Made by a program: the position numbers and the translations under genes. From the NCBI GenBank assembly GCA_963662675.2, contig CAXXHP010000004.1, positions 310,001 to 374,000 of the forward strand: 64,000 nt of DNA, written 5' to 3'. The stretch's first letter is position 1; every line of letters begins with the position of its first letter. Positions 1 through 10,244 of the stretch are shown piece by piece. Below the pieces are notes generated by a model. The model ran no database searches, was not told where the DNA came from, and saw only the letters and a list, made by a program, of their open reading frames with translations. This stretch comes from G963662675 sp963662675 (lineage in GTDB: Bacteria; Bacteroidota; Bacteroidia; Bacteroidales; Prolixibacteraceae).

Positions 1-351
1 TTGAAAATGTAGGCATTGAGTGAATTAGTAACAATCGTTTAGTAGGTAATAAAATGCGCATGGAAAGGGATATCTTTTAAAAGGCGGTCAGCATCTTTTC
101 TAAGAGCGATGGAAAGGTTGCCGGTTTATAGCTGATCATAGCTATATATTTCCCATCGAAATGATGTGCAAGGTCTTTAATGTTGGTCGAGTAGTTGTTA
201 TAGATGGTTGAAAAGAAAGCCTTCGAAAAGAACAATTGAAAACAAAGTACCTGTGGAACAAATACACAAAACAGGTCCAGCTGCCCGACATCATCATTTC
301 AAACGTTAAACTTAAATGCCATCGCATCCGCCCACCATAACCGTAATTCCC

Positions 352-378
352 GGTCATTGCGAACAAAGTGAAGCAATC
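352..378. repeat. REP-like palindromic repeat fragment
   Basis: The segment contains GTCATTGCGAAC followed by AAGTGAAGCAATC. ATTGC and GCAAT form the arms of an imperfect palindrome. It resembles the short interspersed repeat of the type GTCATTGCGA...GAAGCAATC that is scattered between genes in many Bacteroidota. Only one copy was noticed here, so the assignment rests on resemblance. Confidence 0.4.
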
Positions 379-741
379 TTTCTCCAGTTTCTCCTACCTT
401 ATTTTCATATTCTTTGATATTTGGAATTTTACCCTTTGGAATTTTCCATCACCAGATGGACAAAACTGCAACTATAGTTAAAGGATAGATAAGGAAATTG
501 AAGAATTACTTTTCCATAAATCCCAATTATTTACCTGACAGTTTATACTTAATTCTTAGAAACAGGAAGGTCAATTTTTCAAAGGAAAGTACTACTGTTA
601 TGTATGATTTCTTATTTGAATGTCAATAAAATGAATCCATTTGGAAAAATAAGATACACATTTGGATGAATAGAAAAGTGGTATCTGCAACTGGAATACA
701 CCATTACACATTGTGAAAACACCCTTAAGTAGATAGGAATA

Positions 742-749
742 TATCTTTG
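742..749 (+). promoter_or_regulatory. Candidate -7 promoter element of susC (PUL A)
   Basis: TATCTTTG matches the Bacteroidota -7 consensus TAnnTTTG exactly and lies 108 bases before the susC start, which would leave a leader of about 100 nt. I could not find a TTTG-type -33 element at the usual spacing. An HTCS-activated promoter may have a weak -33 box. Confidence 0.4.
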
Positions 750-857
750 ACGTTTACAAATTTTGATTCAATCTAATTGAACTTTATGTGAAACTGTTGA
801 TGTCGAAGATTCCCATCTTCAGGTATTCCAACACTAAATGCTAAAATTTTAAAATTT

Positions 858-3800
858 ATGAAAAAACAATTTCAAAAAGGGGTTTTTATGGCTATGCTTT
901 GCCTATTTGGTATGATGATACCAGGAGTAGGTATAGGTATTTCATTTGCCCAAGATGTTAAACAGAAAGTAACAGGAACAGTTGTCGATGATTTAGGGGA
1001 GACAATTATTGGTGCTACTGTAGTTATTGAGGGAACTACAACAGGAACAATTACCGATTTTGATGGTAATTATACTATAGATGCCCCTCAAAATGCAAGT
1101 TTAAGTGTAAGTTACATTGGTTTAGAAACTCAAATTATTCCAATTGAAGGCAAAACAGTAATCAATGTTACTTTAATGCAAAGTACAGAGCAAATCGAAG
1201 AGGTTGTTGCAATTGGTTATGGTGTTCAGAAAAAGAGTAGTGTTACAGGTTCTATTTCTCAGGTTAAAGCTTCTGATATTGAGAACCGTACTGCTTCAAA
1301 TGTAAGTCAGGCCTTACAAGGTAAAACTTCGGGTGTGCATGTTGTACAAACTTCAGGTAAACCAGGATCTTCAGGTAGTATCCGTGTAAGGGGATTTAGT
1401 TCTAACTCTGCATCAGACCCATTATATATTGTTGATGGATTACAGGTAGAAGACATTAGCTTTCTTGATCCAAACAATATTGAGACAATGGAAGTACTTA
1501 AAGATGCTGCATCTGCTGCTATCTATGGAGCACAGGCTGGTAATGGTGTAATTTTGATTACAACAAAAGCAGGATCTAAATCAAAAGAGGGGAAAATATT
1601 CTATGATTATCAGCACAGTTTCCAAACTCTGGCGCAAGTTCCAGAGACAATGAATGCACAGCAATATGAAGAATATATGTTGGAAGGTGGATATATTTCT
1701 CAAAGTGATATTGATACTTATTATGACGGAGTAACCAATACAGATTGGATGGATGTAGCTTTTACTCCAGGCCAAGTTGACCGTCACACTGTTGGTTTCC
1801 AGGGTGGTAATGAAAAAGGTAATTTGTATGTATCTCTAAGTAATTTGGACGAAAATGGTATTGTAAGGGGAGACAAAGATATTTACAAGCGTCTTTCAAG
1901 TCAGGTAAACGCAGATTATAAAGTTAAAGATTGGTTGAAAATTGGTCTTACTAATTCAATAGAACGCTACGAGAGAAAATCTGTGTCAGAAGGTTCTGAA
2001 TATGGATCAACAATTTTGTCTGCATTGGTTTTAGACCCACTTACACCTGCTTACTATACTTACGATGAATTGCCTCAATTCATGCTAAATAACGTAATTG
2101 CTGGTAAAAAATACCTTCAGGATGAACAAGGTAGATATTATGGTATCTCTGCATTCCAGTCAAGGGATGTTCACCCTTTCATTTATAGAGACCGTTCAGA
2201 TTCTTCCAGTGATGGAACCAATATTTTGGGAACATTCTTTGCTGATTTTACACCAATCGATGGTTTGGTTGTAACATCAAAATTTGGTTACCGTCTTGGT
2301 GCTGCTAACAGTAGTGGTTATGATGCACCATACTATGCTAATGAGAATTTATTTGGAGAGACTTATAGTATCTCAGCAAGAGCAAGTAATAGTATCTATT
2401 ACCAATGGGAGAATTATGCGAACTATAATTTTTCCATCAATAAGCATGATTTAGGAGCTATGGCTGGTATGTCATACATTAATTCAACCAGCAAATTTGT
2501 TTCTGGTAATGGTGATGCACTTTTAAATTACAATGAAAATTTCAGGTACTTATCATACCTTGATTCAAGTGCAAATGATGCAGTTACAGGTGTAACCTCG
2601 GAATCAACCCAGCTTTCATATTTTGGCCGTTTATCCTGGAGTTTTGCAAGTAAATACATGGTACAGGCTAACTTCCGTGCCGATGCTTTTGACTCTTCAA
2701 AACTGGAAGAAAGTAACCGTTGGGGTTATTTCCCATCAGTGTCAACAGGTTGGGTAGCTTCTAATGAAGATTTTCTTAAAAATAGTAGTATCTCTGATAT
2801 AATGACATACCTGAAAGTCCGTGCTTCATGGGGTTTAAATGGTAATGTTTCTGTGTTGAATGGATATCCATACAAAACTTCAATTGATGTAGGTTCATGG
2901 CAATACCAATATGGTACAGGCTTAGATAACTCTTGGACTTATGGTTCAGCTGCTTCTGGTTTGACAAACAATGAATTGGAATGGGAACAATCAGAACAGG
3001 TTGACTTTGGTATTGATGCCCGTTTTTTGAATGATCGCTTAACATTTGTATTTGACTTTTATAATAAAAAGACAAATGGTCTTTTGGTTAGTGTAACTCC
3101 TCCTTTGGAAACCGGTGCCACTTCAGTAACAATGAATGCCGGTAACATCCAAAACCATGGATTTGAGTTTGAGCTTGGTTGGAGGGATAATATCAAGGAT
3201 TTTAACTACAGCATCAATGCAAATATTGCTACTTTAAGTAATAAAGTAACTTACCTTGATCCTTCAATTTCAAAAGTTCCAGGAGCTACAAATGCCCAAA
3301 AAACTGTTACCATGTTTGAAAAAGGTTACCCAATTTGGTACATGTATGGTTACCAGTATGATGGTGTTGATCCTGAAACAGGAGACCCTATGTTTGTTGA
3401 TTTATCAGGTGACGGTGAAATTTCAGATGATGATAAAACCCAAATTGGTAGCGGTATCCCTGATTTCACTTATGGTCTTACTATTAACCTGGATTATAAA
3501 GGATTTGATTTTCTTGCTTTTGGTTCAGGATCGTATGGAAACGATGTTTGGATGCTTCTTACACGTGATGATTACCCAACACGTAACCGTTTAAAACTAT
3601 ATTACGACGAGCGATGGACATCAGCAAATCCAAATTCAGCAAGACCTCGTGCAGGAGCTAACAATGAAGACAAATATTGGTTGTCAGATGCAAATGTATT
3701 TGATGGATCGTATTTTAAAATTAAACAAATCCAGTTAGGTTATACGGTTCCAAAGAGTTTGACCAAAAAAGCAACGATAGATAAATTACGTTTCTATGTG

Positions 3801-3944
3801 TCTTTTGACGACTTTTTTACATTCACAAAATACCCTGGATTTGACCCTGAAACATCTTCTAGTTCTACAAGTGGTATGGGACTTGACAAAGGATCATATC
3901 CAACTTCTAAAAAAGTGGTTTTTGGAGTTAACCTAACATTTTAA
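858..3944 (+). CDS. SusC-family TonB-dependent outer-membrane transporter (PUL A)
   Basis: This is an outer-membrane importer for oligosaccharides that works with the SusD-like lipoprotein encoded 22 bases downstream. The 1028-residue length is typical of SusC proteins. An N-terminal signal peptide ends near FAQD (about residue 32). A carboxypeptidase-regulatory-like domain follows at about 38-120 (VTGTVVDDLGE...). The TonB-box-like stretch EEVVAIGYG and the plug domain (LQGKTSGV, RVRGFSS, DPLYIVDG, EVLKDAASAAIYG) precede a large beta-barrel that ends in an aromatic C-terminus (VVFGVNLTF). The start is supported by the signal peptide. Regulation is probably by the HTCS encoded at 5862. The substrate cannot be read from the sequence; the esterases and GH3 downstream suggest an acylated glycan or glycoside. 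Confidence 0.95.
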   Translation: MKKQFQKGVFMAMLCLFGMMIPGVGIGISFAQDVKQKVTGTVVDDLGETIIGATVVIEGTTTGTITDFDGNYTIDAPQNASLSVSYIGLETQIIPIEGKTVINVTLMQSTEQIEEVVAIGYGVQKKSSVTGSISQVKASDIENRTASNVSQALQGKTSGVHVVQTSGKPGSSGSIRVRGFSSNSASDPLYIVDGLQVEDISFLDPNNIETMEVLKDAASAAIYGAQAGNGVILITTKAGSKSKEGKIFYDYQHSFQTLAQVPETMNAQQYEEYMLEGGYISQSDIDTYYDGVTNTDWMDVAFTPGQVDRHTVGFQGGNEKGNLYVSLSNLDENGIVRGDKDIYKRLSSQVNADYKVKDWLKIGLTNSIERYERKSVSEGSEYGSTILSALVLDPLTPAYYTYDELPQFMLNNVIAGKKYLQDEQGRYYGISAFQSRDVHPFIYRDRSDSSSDGTNILGTFFADFTPIDGLVVTSKFGYRLGAANSSGYDAPYYANENLFGETYSISARASNSIYYQWENYANYNFSINKHDLGAMAGMSYINSTSKFVSGNGDALLNYNENFRYLSYLDSSANDAVTGVTSESTQLSYFGRLSWSFASKYMVQANFRADAFDSSKLEESNRWGYFPSVSTGWVASNEDFLKNSSISDIMTYLKVRASWGLNGNVSVLNGYPYKTSIDVGSWQYQYGTGLDNSWTYGSAASGLTNNELEWEQSEQVDFGIDARFLNDRLTFVFDFYNKKTNGLLVSVTPPLETGATSVTMNAGNIQNHGFEFELGWRDNIKDFNYSINANIATLSNKVTYLDPSISKVPGATNAQKTVTMFEKGYPIWYMYGYQYDGVDPETGDPMFVDLSGDGEISDDDKTQIGSGIPDFTYGLTINLDYKGFDFLAFGSGSYGNDVWMLLTRDDYPTRNRLKLYYDERWTSANPNSARPRAGANNEDKYWLSDANVFDGSYFKIKQIQLGYTVPKSLTKKATIDKLRFYVSFDDFFTFTKYPGFDPETSSSSTSGMGLDKGSYPTSKKVVFGVNLTF

Positions 3945-3966
3945 AACGTATTAAGGAATTATAAAA

Positions 3967-5550
3967 ATGAAAAAACACACAATATTATTATTGGCTTTGG
4001 TTCTTGGGCTTGTATCCTGTAACCAGGATCTGTTGAATATCGATGAAAAAGGGGTAGTAGAAGAGTCAGACTACTATGCTACTGATGACGATGCCCTCTC
4101 TGCGATTACGGTTGTATATAATACAATGAAAAGTGCTTATGTACCTGACTTCTATATAAAAAACCTTTTATCTAATGATGCTTATTGTGGCGGTGGATCA
4201 AAAGGAGACCGTTCTGACTTAGAACAACTTAATGAATTCAGTTTTTCTGCAGATAACTCAAATATTAAAACAGCTTTCTCAAATTACTATCAGGTGATCA
4301 AATATGCCAATGTTGTAATTGAAAAATTCCCTGAAGATTCTGAAACAAATACGGATGTAAAAGACCAGTGTCGTGCAGAAGCTAAAATGGCAAGGGCATG
4401 GGCACACTTGCAACTTACAATGTTGTGGGGCACACCTCCATTGGTTGATCATGTATTGTCAAGCAGTGATGATTATAAGCAACCAAACAGTGCCCCTGAA
4501 GTAATGTGGAATTTCATTATGACTGATTTAACTGAAGCTGCAGCTGTGCTTCCTTCTAAGTCCAGCATGAATGAAGAAGTAGTTCGTTTTACCAAAGAAG
4601 CGGCATTGTCTCTAAAAGGTAAAGCTCAAATTTTTAGCGGTGATTATGCTGGTGCTAAAACAACATTGAAAAAAGTGATTGACTCAGGTTTATATGGTCT
4701 GGTGTCTGATATGACAACACTTTTTAATAAAAAGGGTGATTATTGCGAAGAAAGCATGATTGAAATGAACAATGTTTGGGATGCTTCAAACTGGAATTTC
4801 TCATTGTTTCATTTGTTTACAAATCCAAGGGCTGATAAGATGTACATACCTTCAATCTCATATGCACGTGGTTATGGCTTTTTTAATCCTACAGATGACT
4901 TTTATAACTCATTTATAGAGCATGATGGAGATAGCCATCGTTTGAACAGCTGGATAAGAACATGGGATCAAATGATGGATATGGAGTATGCTAATGATCA
5001 AAGTGGATTAAAAGCATCATTCATATATGCTCACGAAGGATACTTCGATTTTAAATATTTCACTTATGCTGATGAAGTTCCTGCAGGTGGATGGGGTTAT
5101 TATTGTGAGGCAAACTTTAAATATATGCGTTATGCAGAAGTATTGTTACTTTATGCTGAGGTTTGTGTAGAAGCTGGTGACAGCGATGGAAGTGGTTTGG
5201 CTGCACTTAATGAAATTCAAAGTCGTGCCGGTGCTCCTGAAACAGAATTAACTCTTGAAAATGTTAAGAAAGAGTCAAGATACGAACTTTGGCTGGAAGG
5301 AACTCAATATGTTAACTTAGTGCGTTGGGGAGATGCTGCTACAGAACTTGCTGATCAGGGAGCTTATATTCCAAACTTCAAAGGTGTGGCAGAAGATGGT
5401 TCTTATATTGTTGACAAATCTCAATATGTAAATACATATTATGGTTTTAAGTCTAATAAGCACGAATTGCTTCCTTTTCCTGAAGCTGAAACTATTGTAA
5501 ACAGCAATATCGTTCAAAATCCAGGCTGGACAAATTCAGGAGACGAATAA
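3967..5550 (+). CDS. SusD/RagB-family glycan-binding lipoprotein (PUL A)
   Basis: This is a surface lipoprotein that caps the SusC barrel and binds the incoming glycan. It has 527 residues. A type II signal peptide with lipobox LVSC places the lipidated Cys near residue 18. The N-terminal SusD-like helical region (YATDDDALSAITVVYNTM, AEAKMARAWAHLQL) and the C-terminal RagB/SusD part (FKYMRYAEVLLLYAEV, ESRYELWLEGTQYVNLVRW) are both clear. The gene follows susC directly. A strong hairpin terminator lies about 75 bases after the stop, so susCD can end as a two-gene transcript. Confidence 0.95.
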   Translation: MKKHTILLLALVLGLVSCNQDLLNIDEKGVVEESDYYATDDDALSAITVVYNTMKSAYVPDFYIKNLLSNDAYCGGGSKGDRSDLEQLNEFSFSADNSNIKTAFSNYYQVIKYANVVIEKFPEDSETNTDVKDQCRAEAKMARAWAHLQLTMLWGTPPLVDHVLSSSDDYKQPNSAPEVMWNFIMTDLTEAAAVLPSKSSMNEEVVRFTKEAALSLKGKAQIFSGDYAGAKTTLKKVIDSGLYGLVSDMTTLFNKKGDYCEESMIEMNNVWDASNWNFSLFHLFTNPRADKMYIPSISYARGYGFFNPTDDFYNSFIEHDGDSHRLNSWIRTWDQMMDMEYANDQSGLKASFIYAHEGYFDFKYFTYADEVPAGGWGYYCEANFKYMRYAEVLLLYAEVCVEAGDSDGSGLAALNEIQSRAGAPETELTLENVKKESRYELWLEGTQYVNLVRWGDAATELADQGAYIPNFKGVAEDGSYIVDKSQYVNTYYGFKSNKHELLPFPEAETIVNSNIVQNPGWTNSGDE

Positions 5551-5626
5551 CGATATTAGATTTGATATTTCTAATAAGACTCTAATTTAGAATTAGATCA
5601 GAATTTTGATATAGGGAATTTAAATT

Positions 5627-5666
5627 GATGGTACAGGGATTTATTCCTTGTACCATCTTTTTTTTT
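5627..5666 (+). terminator. Rho-independent terminator after susCD (PUL A)
   Basis: A 12-bp stem (GATGGTACAGGG at 5627-5638 pairing with CCTTGTACCATC at 5646-5657, one G-T wobble) with a 7-base loop is followed by nine T residues. It sits in the 311-base gap between susD and the HTCS gene. The rest of that gap, 5667-5861, is AT-rich, shows no gene and probably holds the HTCS promoter. Confidence 0.85.
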
Positions 5667-5861
5667 GTATTGCTATTTCTTTAATAAACTTATCTATTCT
5701 TTGTATTAAAGCATTGAACATCCTAAAGGTTCTATGCTTTGACTCTAAAATATATTATTTTGTGTTAACATGTGTTATAAGTATCTTATGGATAGTCGTA
5801 TAATGTGTATTTTTGGTTTTTTTAAGGAGAAATTATTTGATACGAAGAACATTGGATTTTA

Positions 5862-8800
5862 ATGAAAAATATTCTATTAATAATACAGGTATTTCTTTTG
5901 CTCATTGTTTCAGGCTGTAAAAAAGACTTAACAGATAATTCAGATTTATTTCAGGATGTTGTTGAATTTTCGGATGGTGTTTCCAATCTGACAATAACAT
6001 CATTTTTACAGGATAAATACGGATATGTTTGGATTGGAACAGTAAGTGGATTAAGCAGATATAATGGCTTTGAATTTCGTAGTTACTTGAATAACGAAAA
6101 CCCAAATAGTTTATGTAATAACTTAATTACAGGCTTACTTGCTGCAGATGATGGAAAAATTTGGATTGGAACTTCTAATGGTGTATGTTATTACTCGGAA
6201 GAAGACAATTTCAAACAAATTGAAATAGAAGGCCAGACAACGTATGTTAGTGAATTGTTTGAAACTCATGGTGGAGATATTGTTGCAAGAATTGGTGATT
6301 ACCTAGAGGTCTTTAATGATGAGAGTGAAACTTTCTCTAAAATATTTCAATTAGAGAATGATGAAAAATATCTTGATTTTACAATTGATAATCAATTGAT
6401 AATCTGGTCAATATTTCATAATGGTTTGATGTATTATGATATTGAGAATAATTTTCAATCGGATGTTATTCCTGTCGAAAATCAGATATCAGACTTTTTC
6501 ATGAATTCCAATGGTGATTTGTGGTTGGTTTGTGATGATGAAATTCAGATATTTAACACTGTTAGTAAAGAGTTTATCACTGATAATGTCCCTGATATAA
6601 AAGCCTTTGGAGAAACAGGGATAAAGAGTATATTTCAATATACCAACAACCATGTGTTGATTTATAATAATTCGTTGGAATTGTCTTTATATGATAATCT
6701 ATCCGGAAATATAATATCACAAGATGATACCAATTTTCCCTTTTATGTTCCAGATATCGTGATTTCAACTATATTTTCTGATAAGGATCAGAATTTATGG
6801 ATTGGTTCTTATAATAATGGGTTCAAGGTAATTGATGATAATCACCATCAATTTAAGAGTGATGCTTTGGTATCATCAATTTTAACCAATAAATCAGTTA
6901 TTTCCATACAGGAAGATCCGGACAATAATATTTGGTTTCTTACTAAAAACGATGGTATTTATTTAAGATCCAAAGATTCTGAGGCTATTCATGTGCCGGT
7001 AATTGGTATAGAGGATGTTGGTGCAATAAAAATCTTATTTGTTGATAGCAAAGGTAATGTTTACATTACACATAGTTCCGGAATTTATAAGTGTAAATAC
7101 GAAAATGGAGCTTTAAATCCTCAAATAAAATATTCTTTTTCTGAGAATTACTTTGTTTCATTTACAGAAGATGTTTCTGGTAGAATTTGGGTAAGCATTC
7201 TTGGCGAACAGATCTTTTTGCTGGATGAGAATTCGTCGGATTACGGGACACTGGAAATAGGTCCAGAAGGGAGCAATATCTATGCCTCAGATATGATAAG
7301 CTTAGCCTCAGGAGAGATTGCTGCAGCAACTTTTATCAATGGGATCTCAATAATTGATCCAAATGAACTATCTGTTAAAAATTATCCAATTAGTGAATTG
7401 GATGCTGGCTCATACCTATATTTCCTTCCTTCAGTTATTTATGAAGATTCATCAAATACAATCTGGTTAGGATCACAGGGGGATGGGTTATTCTTATTTG
7501 ATCAAGAAATAAAGAAATATCGAAAAGCTAACGTGCCGTGCAATTACGTCAAGGCAATTGTGGAGGATACAAAAAACTGTCTGTGGTTTTCTACAGATAA
7601 AGGATTGATTAAATATGACCGCTCTACTGATAAATTTATTTCTTATCTCGAATTGGAAGGTATAGGTGTTAACGAGTATAATAAAAAGAGTGCCTACATA
7701 ACAAATGATGATTTAATTGTATTTGGGAGTGTTGATGGGATAATTGTTTTTAATCCGGCAGATGCTAGTTCAAACAAAAAGGTAGATTTATTATTTGAAG
7801 ACTTATTTGTAAATAATAAATTACAATATGCATATAAAGACCCAAGTATAGATAAGAACTTAAATGTAGCTCAAACTATAAACATTGCTAATGATGACAA
7901 TTATTTTAGTATTTCATACTTAGCATTGGATTACAGTGAATTCTCTACAATCCAATATAATTATATTTTGGAAGGATTTGAAGAAGAATGGGTTGATGCC
8001 CGTATAAATAGGCAGGCTTTTTATTCAAATCTATCACCCGGGAAATATACTTTCAAAGTAAGAGCTTTAAACAATGATTATACATCTGTTTTAGGTGAAA
8101 ATTCAATCGAGGTAGTAGTACATCCGGATTTTTGGAATCATCCGATTATGCTTTACCTCGTGTATCCATTATTGATTATAGGTATAATCGGAATCAGTCT
8201 TTGGCAATATCTGAAAATTTTACATTCTCGTCATCAGGTAGCTCAGGCTGTAATGGAAAAAGAGCATGAACATAAACTTAACACGATGAATATGAGTTTC
8301 TTTTCGAATGTATCACATGAATTCCGAACTCCTCTTACCATGATTAAAGGTCCGGTTGAATTGTTGATGGACAATCATAATTTGGGAAAAGAAGACAAAA
8401 ATCTATTAATCATTGTCCGCAGAAATATTGACCGTATGATGAGGTTTGTCAGTCAGCTTATGGATATAAGTAAGATTGATAGTGACAACATGAGGCTTAA
8501 TGTTCGAAAATCAGATATTGTTTCAGTTACCAACAATTTAATTGAAGCTTTTAAACTACTGGCTAATGAAAAAAGGATAACAATTCAAACAAAAGGACTT
8601 GATAACACGTGGATTGTCTGGCTTGATGAGGACAAATATGAAAAAGTTATGTCAAATTTAGTTTCAAATGCTTTGAAATTTACAGAAACTGGAGGCAAAA
8701 TAAATGTTTCATATGAATTAATTTCCAGGGAAAATGCTTCACATATTTTTAGTTTGAATGAAAATGATATAGCTAAAGAATATGTAAAAGTTGTTGTGTC

Positions 8801-9893
8801 AGATTCAGGTAAAGGTGTTCCTAATGATCAGCTCGAGAAGATTTTTGAGCGCTATTATCAGGTAGAACAGAATTCGACTGGTCATTATAATTGGGGTACG
8901 GGAATAGGTTTATACTATTCAAAAAACCTTGTCGAATTACATCATGGATATATTAAAGCTGAAAATGTTAAAAGTGGAACAGGTGTAGAATTAACTTTTA
9001 TTTTACCGGTTGATGAGTTTGTATATTCAAATGATCAGCATAGTGTTGGTGAGGCTAAATCTACTACTGATTTCGTTACTGAAAATGAATTGCCTGAAAC
9101 TGATGATGTTCCAGTTAGCAATGAAAGCAAATCAACCGTGTTAATTGTTGAAGACGATATTGAAGTTGCATACTTTTTGAAAACATTGTTTTCTGCCAGT
9201 TATAACGTTGAAATACGTTTTGATGCTAATTCTGCACTTGAGTTCGTGGATAAGAGTAATTCGGATCTAATTATTAGTGATGTTGTTATGCCTGGAGGAA
9301 TGGATGGTTATGAGTTCTGTGAAAAGATCAAAAATAATGTATCAACATGTCATATCCCTGTTATTTTACTTACTGCAAAAGGAAATGTTGAGCATCAGGT
9401 TGAAGGATTAAATTATGGGGCAGATGCTTATGTCGTTAAACCATTTTCACCTTCATATCTTACAGCATTGGTGAAATCTCAATTCGCAAATAGGGAACGA
9501 TTGAGAAAGGTATTGTCTAATACTACTGAAACTGAGTCTATTGAGAAAGATGTTTTATCCTATCAGGATCGACAATTCATGGATAAATTTTATGAATTGA
9601 TGGAACAGGAACTTTCAAACTCTGAATTGAATATTAATAAGATGGCTGATTATCTTTCAATAAGCAGATCAAAACTTTATTATAAAATTAAGAGCATAAC
9701 CGGAGAAACTCCTAATGCATTCTTTAAGTCTTACAAGTTGAACAGGGCAGTACAATTAATCGAAAGTGGAGATTATAATATTACAGGAGCAGCTTATGCA
9801 ACTGGGTTTGCAACCTTGTCTCATTTCTCGGTTAGTTTTAAAAAGCAGTTTGGAATATCTCCAAGTGAGTATTTTTCTGATCAATCAAGCTAA
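5862..9893 (+). CDS. Hybrid two-component system (HTCS) regulator with N-terminal lipobox
   Basis: This is a one-protein sensor and regulator that detects periplasmic oligosaccharide and activates PUL transcription. In order, the 1343 residues carry a signal peptide, two runs of Reg_prop beta-propeller repeats (YGYVWIGTVSGLSRYNG, GKIWIGTSNGVCYY), a YYY domain ending near 755, one membrane helix at about 762-785, a HisKA domain with SHEFRTPL (His819), a HATPase domain (SNALKF, DSGKGVPN, GTGIGLYY), a receiver domain with phospho-acceptor Asp1140 (ISDVVMPGG) and a C-terminal AraC-type HTH. The N-terminus reads LLIVSGCKK, a plausible lipobox, which is unusual for an inner-membrane HTCS. It lies between susCD and the esterase/GH3 genes and probably controls both. 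Confidence 0.95.
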   Translation: MKNILLIIQVFLLLIVSGCKKDLTDNSDLFQDVVEFSDGVSNLTITSFLQDKYGYVWIGTVSGLSRYNGFEFRSYLNNENPNSLCNNLITGLLAADDGKIWIGTSNGVCYYSEEDNFKQIEIEGQTTYVSELFETHGGDIVARIGDYLEVFNDESETFSKIFQLENDEKYLDFTIDNQLIIWSIFHNGLMYYDIENNFQSDVIPVENQISDFFMNSNGDLWLVCDDEIQIFNTVSKEFITDNVPDIKAFGETGIKSIFQYTNNHVLIYNNSLELSLYDNLSGNIISQDDTNFPFYVPDIVISTIFSDKDQNLWIGSYNNGFKVIDDNHHQFKSDALVSSILTNKSVISIQEDPDNNIWFLTKNDGIYLRSKDSEAIHVPVIGIEDVGAIKILFVDSKGNVYITHSSGIYKCKYENGALNPQIKYSFSENYFVSFTEDVSGRIWVSILGEQIFLLDENSSDYGTLEIGPEGSNIYASDMISLASGEIAAATFINGISIIDPNELSVKNYPISELDAGSYLYFLPSVIYEDSSNTIWLGSQGDGLFLFDQEIKKYRKANVPCNYVKAIVEDTKNCLWFSTDKGLIKYDRSTDKFISYLELEGIGVNEYNKKSAYITNDDLIVFGSVDGIIVFNPADASSNKKVDLLFEDLFVNNKLQYAYKDPSIDKNLNVAQTINIANDDNYFSISYLALDYSEFSTIQYNYILEGFEEEWVDARINRQAFYSNLSPGKYTFKVRALNNDYTSVLGENSIEVVVHPDFWNHPIMLYLVYPLLIIGIIGISLWQYLKILHSRHQVAQAVMEKEHEHKLNTMNMSFFSNVSHEFRTPLTMIKGPVELLMDNHNLGKEDKNLLIIVRRNIDRMMRFVSQLMDISKIDSDNMRLNVRKSDIVSVTNNLIEAFKLLANEKRITIQTKGLDNTWIVWLDEDKYEKVMSNLVSNALKFTETGGKINVSYELISRENASHIFSLNENDIAKEYVKVVVSDSGKGVPNDQLEKIFERYYQVEQNSTGHYNWGTGIGLYYSKNLVELHHGYIKAENVKSGTGVELTFILPVDEFVYSNDQHSVGEAKSTTDFVTENELPETDDVPVSNESKSTVLIVEDDIEVAYFLKTLFSASYNVEIRFDANSALEFVDKSNSDLIISDVVMPGGMDGYEFCEKIKNNVSTCHIPVILLTAKGNVEHQVEGLNYGADAYVVKPFSPSYLTALVKSQFANRERLRKVLSNTTETESIEKDVLSYQDRQFMDKFYELMEQELSNSELNINKMADYLSISRSKLYYKIKSITGETPNAFFKSYKLNRAVQLIESGDYNITGAAYATGFATLSHFSVSFKKQFGISPSEYFSDQSS

Positions 9894-10244
9894 TAACGAT
9901 TGTAGCTTTCTCCTGTTTCGTTAAAATAGTTTTATAGTTCAGTGTCTTGTAGGCTTAATGAATAATATAAGTTTACGTGTAATTTGATGCCTAAAAAAAC
10001 ATTTTAGAAATATATTTGGACATTTTGACAATCTCCTATTAGTCGCAATAGTGTATATTTATGTCTTTAATTTAAATAAGGGAGATGGTATTAAATAACC
10101 AGGGTCTTAATTAACCGCTTCCCGAAAACGCCAATAATTATTGGCAATTTACAAACGACTTAATGAAATTATATGATTCAATAAGAAACTGAATGTATAT
10201 AAGCATAAATTTACATTAGTATAAAACAATTAAAATTAACCTAA
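9894..10244. other. Intergenic region upstream of the esterase genes
   Basis: This 351-base AT-rich region has no gene. It contains a perfect 16-bp palindrome at 10130-10145 and probably the promoter of the esterase pair. No clear terminator for the HTCS gene is visible. Confidence 0.5.
10130..10145. promoter_or_regulatory. Perfect 16-bp palindrome, possible regulator site
   Basis: GCCAATAATTATTGGC is a perfect inverted repeat 100 bases upstream of the first esterase gene. The symmetry suits a dimeric DNA-binding protein. No T-run follows, so it is unlikely to be a terminator. Which factor would bind is unknown. Confidence 0.35.

Larger units (their letters stand above)
1..857. other. Long non-coding stretch upstream of PUL A
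   Basis: I see no convincing gene in these 857 bases. The short open frames lack a recognisable domain and look incidental. The stretch holds a REP-like palindrome near 352-378, a candidate promoter element at 742-749 and a small hairpin in the susC leader (GAAGAT at 805-810 pairing with ATCTTC at 815-820). Part of it may be decayed coding DNA, but I cannot identify a parent gene. Confidence 0.5.

Noticed and set aside
142..366. A 74-residue open frame on the minus strand before susC
   Set aside because: No recognisable domain, unusual composition and no ribosome-binding or operon context. It overlaps the REP-like repeat, so I treat it as chance or as a relic I cannot identify.
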